Position numbers and translations under genes: made by a program. A stretch of 33,110 nucleotides of DNA from Candidatus Woesebacteria bacterium GW2011_GWB1_33_38 (GTDB lineage Bacteria > Patescibacteriota > Microgenomatia > UBA8517), in NCBI GenBank assembly GCA_000990005.1, contig LBPF01000008.1, positions 1 to 33,110 on the forward strand. The letters are read 5' to 3'. Of the stretch, positions 29,473 to 33,110 are shown piece after piece. The notes below the pieces were generated by a model. It searched no databases. It had not been told where the DNA came from and saw only the letters and a program-made list of their open reading frames with translations. Numbering within the stretch: position 1 is the stretch's first letter; each line of letters begins with the position of its first letter.

Positions 29473-30369
29473 ATGAAAACTACTAAACAAATCAAAAATA
29501 ATACTTTTTGGATTATTTTGTTTTCATTCTTCATTCTTAATTCTTCATTCTTAATTGACAAAGCAATGGCTCAAGCCATTTCTTTGTCCGTCTCTCCCCC
29601 ATTATTTGAACTTATGATTCAACCCAATAAACAAGTCAAACAGATATTTACTATAACAAACTTAGGCGGTGATAGTATCATAACTCCGAGTCTAGTTTAT
29701 TTTGAATCCACCGACGGAACAGGTAACGTTAATCTAACTGAAAATCAAGCTCCAGATTGGGTTATTTATAATAAAACCCCATTTAATTTAAAAGGTCAAG
29801 AAAAATTTGATTTTGAGATTTTGTTCTCTCCTCCATCTGACGACCCCGAAATTGATCATTTATTAACTTTAGTTTTTGAAACTAATGAGCCTGTTGACCT
29901 GTTGGGACAAAATTCAACAACTTACACTTCAAAAATAGGTGCAAATATATTACTAACAATTTCCAAAGATGGCAGTCCAGAAAAGAAGGCGGAAATAATA
30001 GAATTTTCAGCTCCTAAAATCATCGATTCCCTGTACCCTATACGCTATACCCTAAAACTGGCTAACAATGGCAATTCTTTCTGGAAACCTAACGGTAAAA
30101 TAATAGTTAACAAAGAAATATTAAATTTGGCCCCTCAAAATATACTTTCAAATTCTTTAAGAAAAATGAAATGTATTGACAATGAAATATTAATAAATTG
30201 TGAGCTGAAAACCAGGTTTTATGTTGGTAAAATTGTATCAAAGTTAGAGTTCACTATTGACGAGGAACCAAAGGTTTATAAACTGGAAATTACAACTTAT
30301 TCCCTTCCCTTGACATTAGTAGGTGTAGTCGTATTATTAATATTAGTATGGCGAAAATTAAAACGCTAG
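29473..30369 (+). CDS. DUF916-like membrane-anchored surface protein
   Basis: 298 residues: signal peptide (IILFSFFILNSSFLIDKAMAQA), Ig-like extracellular region beginning SLSVSPPLFELMIQPNKQVKQIFTITNLG, an ending with a transmembrane helix (LPLTLVGVVVLLILVW) and a short basic tail RKLKR. This is the layout of DUF916/WxL-interacting proteins that hold WxL proteins at the cell surface. The signal peptide and residues ~186-195 (SLYPIRYTLK) are coded by heptamer arrays. Overlaps the next gene by 22 bp. Confidence 0.8.
   Translation: MKTTKQIKNNTFWIILFSFFILNSSFLIDKAMAQAISLSVSPPLFELMIQPNKQVKQIFTITNLGGDSIITPSLVYFESTDGTGNVNLTENQAPDWVIYNKTPFNLKGQEKFDFEILFSPPSDDPEIDHLLTLVFETNEPVDLLGQNSTTYTSKIGANILLTISKDGSPEKKAEIIEFSAPKIIDSLYPIRYTLKLANNGNSFWKPNGKIIVNKEILNLAPQNILSNSLRKMKCIDNEILINCELKTRFYVGKIVSKLEFTIDEEPKVYKLEITTYSLPLTLVGVVVLLILVWRKLKR
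29523..29557. repeat. Heptamer array (5 units) in a signal peptide
   Basis: TTCATTC, TTCATTC, TTAATTC, TTCATTC, TTAATTG. Confidence 0.85.
30027..30054. repeat. Heptamer array (4 units) in a surface-protein gene
   Basis: TTCCCTG, TACCCTA, TACGCTA, TACCCTA. Confidence 0.8.
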
Positions 30370-31841
30370 TTGTTCCATTTCTTATAACTGTTATAGTTTT
30401 AAGTTTCTATTTTATTTATCCTACTAAAAAACTTTATTCAGCTAATTTTACTTCGGCTTCAGCCACACTTTCAAACGCTAGGTTTTCATATAAGGCAGGT
30501 GTTACCTCGGGAACAACGGGAACATCTGTTGTTAATATTGACGGTTCTGGAAATGCCGATAATGACACAGACCATCTGTTTCCTAAAGATACTATTTGTA
30601 TTTCAAATGCAACAGAAGATGGTTGTACAGGGAGCACCACTTATGTTGTTTCTAGTATTGTAGATACAGACACCTTTAACACTACCACTCCTCTTGGGGC
30701 AACACTTTTATCAACTGATTATGTCATTGCCACCCAATCAGGAAGTCTAGCTATTTCTTTTACTACTGCAACAGAAGTTCCAATCGGTGGAACACTCTTA
30801 ATCACAATTCCTGCCGCAATAAGTGGGTCAGGAAATGCAAATGATGGTATCCCAGATACAGCTGCAACGACAGGTGATAACGGCTTTGATTTATCAACTA
30901 TCGCAACAGGTGATGTATCAGTATCAGATATCACAGGCTGTACTTCAGCAGGCTGGGGTTCTGCAACAATAACAACAGGAAATGGTACATCAACAGACCA
31001 CACCATATCGTTTACCAGAGCGTCAGCAACTTGTGCAGTCAGTAAAGCCATTACGGTAACTATAGATAATGCCCCCGGAATAATTAATCCAGCACCACTT
31101 ACTTCACATACACAAGGGCAGGCTGATGCTTACCAGATTAACATTAAAACAAGAGATGGTGGTACAAACGTACTTGACCAATCTGATGTAACAGTTGCTC
31201 CAGTTGAAGGAGTATTAATCTCAGCGACAGTCGATGAGACACTTTCTTTTGCAGTAGCAACAAGAGCGTCAGGAACTACTAACTGCAACATTCTAACAAG
31301 TGTAACAACAACAGCTATGTCGGTACCATGGGGAACACTTTCCCCAACATATGCCTCAGGAACTCATAATTCCGCACAACAATTAACTGTTTCGACAAAT
31401 GCAACTGCTGGATACAAAGTATATGCCGAAGAAAATGACCAAATGGGTAAAAATGGTGTTGCTTGTTCCGGCGCAGGGGCTGGAGAATCTGTTGACTGTA
31501 TTCAGGATACTGCTTGTGGCGGTACACCATGCACTCATGTAACTGCACAGGATTGGGGTTCTGACCCCTCAAGTTATCCAGGTCTTGGTTACTCGCTAGA
31601 AGACGCCTCAGGAACAGATGCTTACTTTGAATATGACGATACTGGAACCTTTTATGCTAAGCAGTTTGCAGACCAAGAAGCCGTAGAAGTTAGATCAGAC
31701 GCTGGAGCGGAACTTATGAGTAATAGTGGTCCAGTTGCGGGATCTTCCGCTTACGTTTGCTATAGAATAGATATTACAGCAACACAGCCAGCGGGGTATT
31801 ATTATAATAAAGTAAAGTACACAGCAGTTCCGACTTTTTAA
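30348..31841 (+). CDS. Large secreted beta-rich surface protein (WxL-like)
   Basis: 497 residues, N-terminal hydrophobic signal/anchor (TLVVPFLITVIVLSFYFIYP), then Thr/Ser/Gly-rich beta repeats (TSGTTGTSVVNIDGSGN; LLSTDYVIATQSG; TTGDNGFDLSTIATGDVSVSDITGC) and a C-terminal domain VPWGTLSPTYASGTHN... YGYSLED-like... YAKQFADQEAVEVRS... QPAGYYYNKVKYTAVPTF matching the protein at 28712. GC content is higher than its neighbours. Cys residues come in likely disulfide pairs. Exposed on the surface; role in adhesion is plausible but not shown. Confidence 0.78.
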   Translation: MAKIKTLVVPFLITVIVLSFYFIYPTKKLYSANFTSASATLSNARFSYKAGVTSGTTGTSVVNIDGSGNADNDTDHLFPKDTICISNATEDGCTGSTTYVVSSIVDTDTFNTTTPLGATLLSTDYVIATQSGSLAISFTTATEVPIGGTLLITIPAAISGSGNANDGIPDTAATTGDNGFDLSTIATGDVSVSDITGCTSAGWGSATITTGNGTSTDHTISFTRASATCAVSKAITVTIDNAPGIINPAPLTSHTQGQADAYQINIKTRDGGTNVLDQSDVTVAPVEGVLISATVDETLSFAVATRASGTTNCNILTSVTTTAMSVPWGTLSPTYASGTHNSAQQLTVSTNATAGYKVYAEENDQMGKNGVACSGAGAGESVDCIQDTACGGTPCTHVTAQDWGSDPSSYPGLGYSLEDASGTDAYFEYDDTGTFYAKQFADQEAVEVRSDAGAELMSNSGPVAGSSAYVCYRIDITATQPAGYYYNKVKYTAVPTF

Positions 31842-31847
31842 ATTAAA

Positions 31848-32822
31848 ATGAAAAAAATACTTGCCCTAATCATAATTTCCGTTTTGATAACAGTCTTTGC
31901 GTTTGAAATTAAAGCACAAGATAGGATTCCTTTAGTGGTAGCGCCAGCAAGGCAATTTGTTGCTATGGATGCGGGAACAACTGAAAACTTGGTAATTAAG
32001 TTTTTTAATGAATCAACTGTACCAGTCTCAGGAAATCTAAAAGCTATTGATTTTGTGGTTACTGCAAAAGACGGCTCCCCTATTTTACTTGAAGATCAAA
32101 CAAATGATTGGATAAAATTACCTTTCGACAGAGCCACAATTCCAGCAGGAGATGTATTAAAAATAAATTATAAAGTAACAGTTCCTGAAAATACTCAACC
32201 AGGCGGTAGGTATGTTGCAATCATGTTTGAACAAACAGGACAAATCCCTGATACACAAACAAATGATGAAGGAGCGTCTGCAATTTCATCTAGAATCGTT
32301 GGGCTTTTGTCCGTCAGAATAAACGGTTTTGTTTATGAATCAGCTTTTATAGACAATTTTAAAACCCCTAATTTTTTAGAATTCGGACCTATTCCAGTTT
32401 ATTTTGAAATATTAAATAAAGGTGGAATGCACATTACCCCATTTGGACAAATTACACTTACAAGCTGGTTTGGAAAAACTATAGAAAATAAAACATTAGA
32501 ACCTAAAAATATCTTTCCAAATGCTAAAAGAATATATGAAGATTCAATGGGTAAAACTTGGATGTTTGGAAGATATATTGCAAGCCTAACAGCAAGTTAT
32601 GGTGATCAAGGGAAAACTTTAACCTTAAATCAATTTGTCTGGATTATTCCTATAACTTTAATTATAATAATAACTCTAGGTTTAATTATAGTCACAATGG
32701 GTATAGTTTTAATTAATAAAAGATTTAAAGCAAAACAGGTCAAATTGGAAGAAAAATTAGAAGAAGAAATAACAGAGCTTGAATCTCTAAGAAATAAATT
32801 CAAAGATAAACTACCAAAATAG
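31848..32822 (+). CDS. DUF916-like membrane-anchored surface protein (second copy)
   Basis: 324 residues: signal peptide (KILALIIISVLITVFAFEIKAQD), extracellular Ig-like domain IPLVVAPARQFVAMDAGTTENLVIKFFNES..., NKGGMHITPFGQITLTSWFGKTIENK, transmembrane helix (WIIPITLIIIITLGLIIVTMGIVL) and a cytoplasmic coiled coil (KLEEKLEEEITELESLRNKF). Same architecture as the protein at 29473 but with a longer cytoplasmic tail. It follows the large surface protein by 6 bp, so each surface protein is paired with one anchor. Confidence 0.8.
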   Translation: MKKILALIIISVLITVFAFEIKAQDRIPLVVAPARQFVAMDAGTTENLVIKFFNESTVPVSGNLKAIDFVVTAKDGSPILLEDQTNDWIKLPFDRATIPAGDVLKINYKVTVPENTQPGGRYVAIMFEQTGQIPDTQTNDEGASAISSRIVGLLSVRINGFVYESAFIDNFKTPNFLEFGPIPVYFEILNKGGMHITPFGQITLTSWFGKTIENKTLEPKNIFPNAKRIYEDSMGKTWMFGRYIASLTASYGDQGKTLTLNQFVWIIPITLIIIITLGLIIVTMGIVLINKRFKAKQVKLEEKLEEEITELESLRNKFKDKLPK

Positions 32823-33046
32823 CCTTAAGTACTTGACAAATAATTGTGGCATGGTTCTAACACTTTATGGCGCTAGGCAAACAGGAAAAACAACTCTTAT
32901 TAAAAACCTATTCGGTGTTAAAAACCAAAATTTCTTGTATTTAAATTGTGAAGAACAAAGAATAAAAACAAAACTTATTCCCGATTACCCCAGCCTTAAA
33001 AGCTTAATAGGGGGACTGTCGCCCAATTAGCCTTGTAGCCTTAAGT
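32820..33046 (+). pseudogene. Remnant of an AAA_14 family ATPase between direct repeats
   Basis: Frame reads MVLTLYGARQTGKTTLIKNLFG...FLYLNCEEQR...LKSLIGGLSPN-stop: a Walker A and the usual following strand, then a premature stop where the family continues to its Walker B. N-terminal residues are missing as well. Exact 11-bp direct repeats TAGCCTTAAGT at 32820-32830 and 33036-33046 bound the fragment. Unlike the intact member at 15888, it cannot be functional. Confidence 0.7.
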
Positions 33047-33061
33047 TGTATGTGATACAGT
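33033..33061 (+). promoter_or_regulatory. Promoter of the last, partial gene
   Basis: TTGTAG (33033-33038), 17 bp, TACAGT (33056-33061) then six bases to ATG 33068. Confidence 0.55.
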
Positions 33062-33067
33062 TTGTAT

Positions 33068-33110
33068 ATGTCTTCTGCTCAAGATGGTGGGGTTTTAATT
33101 TCTGAAGAAG
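33068..33110 (+). CDS. Partial CDS, N-terminus of unknown protein
   Basis: MSSAQDGGVLISEE runs off the window. Too short to identify; accepted because of the leaderless promoter just upstream. Confidence 0.5.
   Translation, partial: MSSAQDGGVLISEE

Noticed and set aside
30434-31051. Long minus-strand ORFs opposite the large surface protein
   Set aside because: They mirror the Thr/Ser-rich codon bias of the + gene and have no promoter or start signals.
1-33110. CRISPR array or cas genes
   Set aside because: No regularly spaced repeats of 24-40 bp; tandem repeats seen are contiguous heptamers.
1-33110. UGA recoded as Gly or Trp (as in Gracilibacteria/Absconditabacteria)
   Set aside because: uppS, the ECF sigma gene and the 28374 gene all end with TGA in ATGA overlaps or convergent positions, and conserved genes have no internal TGA.

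Overview
The window is AT-rich and gene-dense, with short intergenic gaps, many 4 to 60 bp gene overlaps and many unrecognised small ORFs. Leucyl- and arginyl-tRNA synthetases, MreB, undecaprenyl diphosphate synthase, a late-competence cluster with a split ComEC, and secreted beta-rich proteins paired with DUF916-like anchors together suggest a Patescibacteria (CPR) genome, most likely in or near Microgenomates. That placement is inferred from gene content and style; no rRNA or other decisive marker is present.

Layout. 1-740: 5' part of an IS3-family element. 791-2373: a small ORFan broken in two and an OmpR-type winged-helix protein. 2332-7750: minus-strand group of a Ca2+-type P-ATPase, a cis-prenyltransferase with a helical extension, a HAD phosphatase and (separate promoter) an isopentenyl phosphate kinase; the kinase and prenyltransferase point to isoprenoid/lipid-carrier metabolism. 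7838-9603: an AbiE toxin-antitoxin pair overlapping an ECF sigma factor. 9568-12887: WecG/TagA-type glycosyltransferase, MreB and a PEGA/beta-propeller protein. 12912-14615: tRNA-Arg(CCU), GIY-YIG nuclease, tRNA-Pro(CGG), then a second AbiE pair abutting the tRNA. 14684-18935: ndk, a frameshifted ORFan, an AAA/DUF4143 ATPase, an M16 peptidase and a DUF1003 protein. 18915-23158: decaying ORFans and a group with argS, a NYN-domain protein and a MetG-C-like tRNA-binding protein, headed by a compact T-box riboswitch. 23220-28334: comEC (two ORFs), comEA and leuS. 28374-32822: a plus-strand run of secreted proteins and membrane-anchored partners. 32820-33110: remnant of an AAA ATPase between direct repeats and the start of a new gene.

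Three genome-wide habits show up. (i) Many first-in-transcript genes have a -10 box only 6-10 nt before the start codon, so leaderless mRNAs appear normal, while several internal genes have Shine-Dalgarno sequences. (ii) Degenerate tandem arrays with an exact 7-bp period recur at least nine times, most of them inside genes, including two adjacent signal peptides. (iii) Short perfect palindromes of several sequence families sit in frame inside conserved genes (argS, comEA, ECF sigma, isopentenyl phosphate kinase, the metallo-beta-lactamase ORF). Several ORFans also carry in-frame stops or a homopolymer frameshift.

The most interesting items are the T-box leader, whose antiterminator and terminator can be paired base by base, the two families of in-gene repeats, and the leaderless and symmetric divergent promoters, including one probable AUA start.
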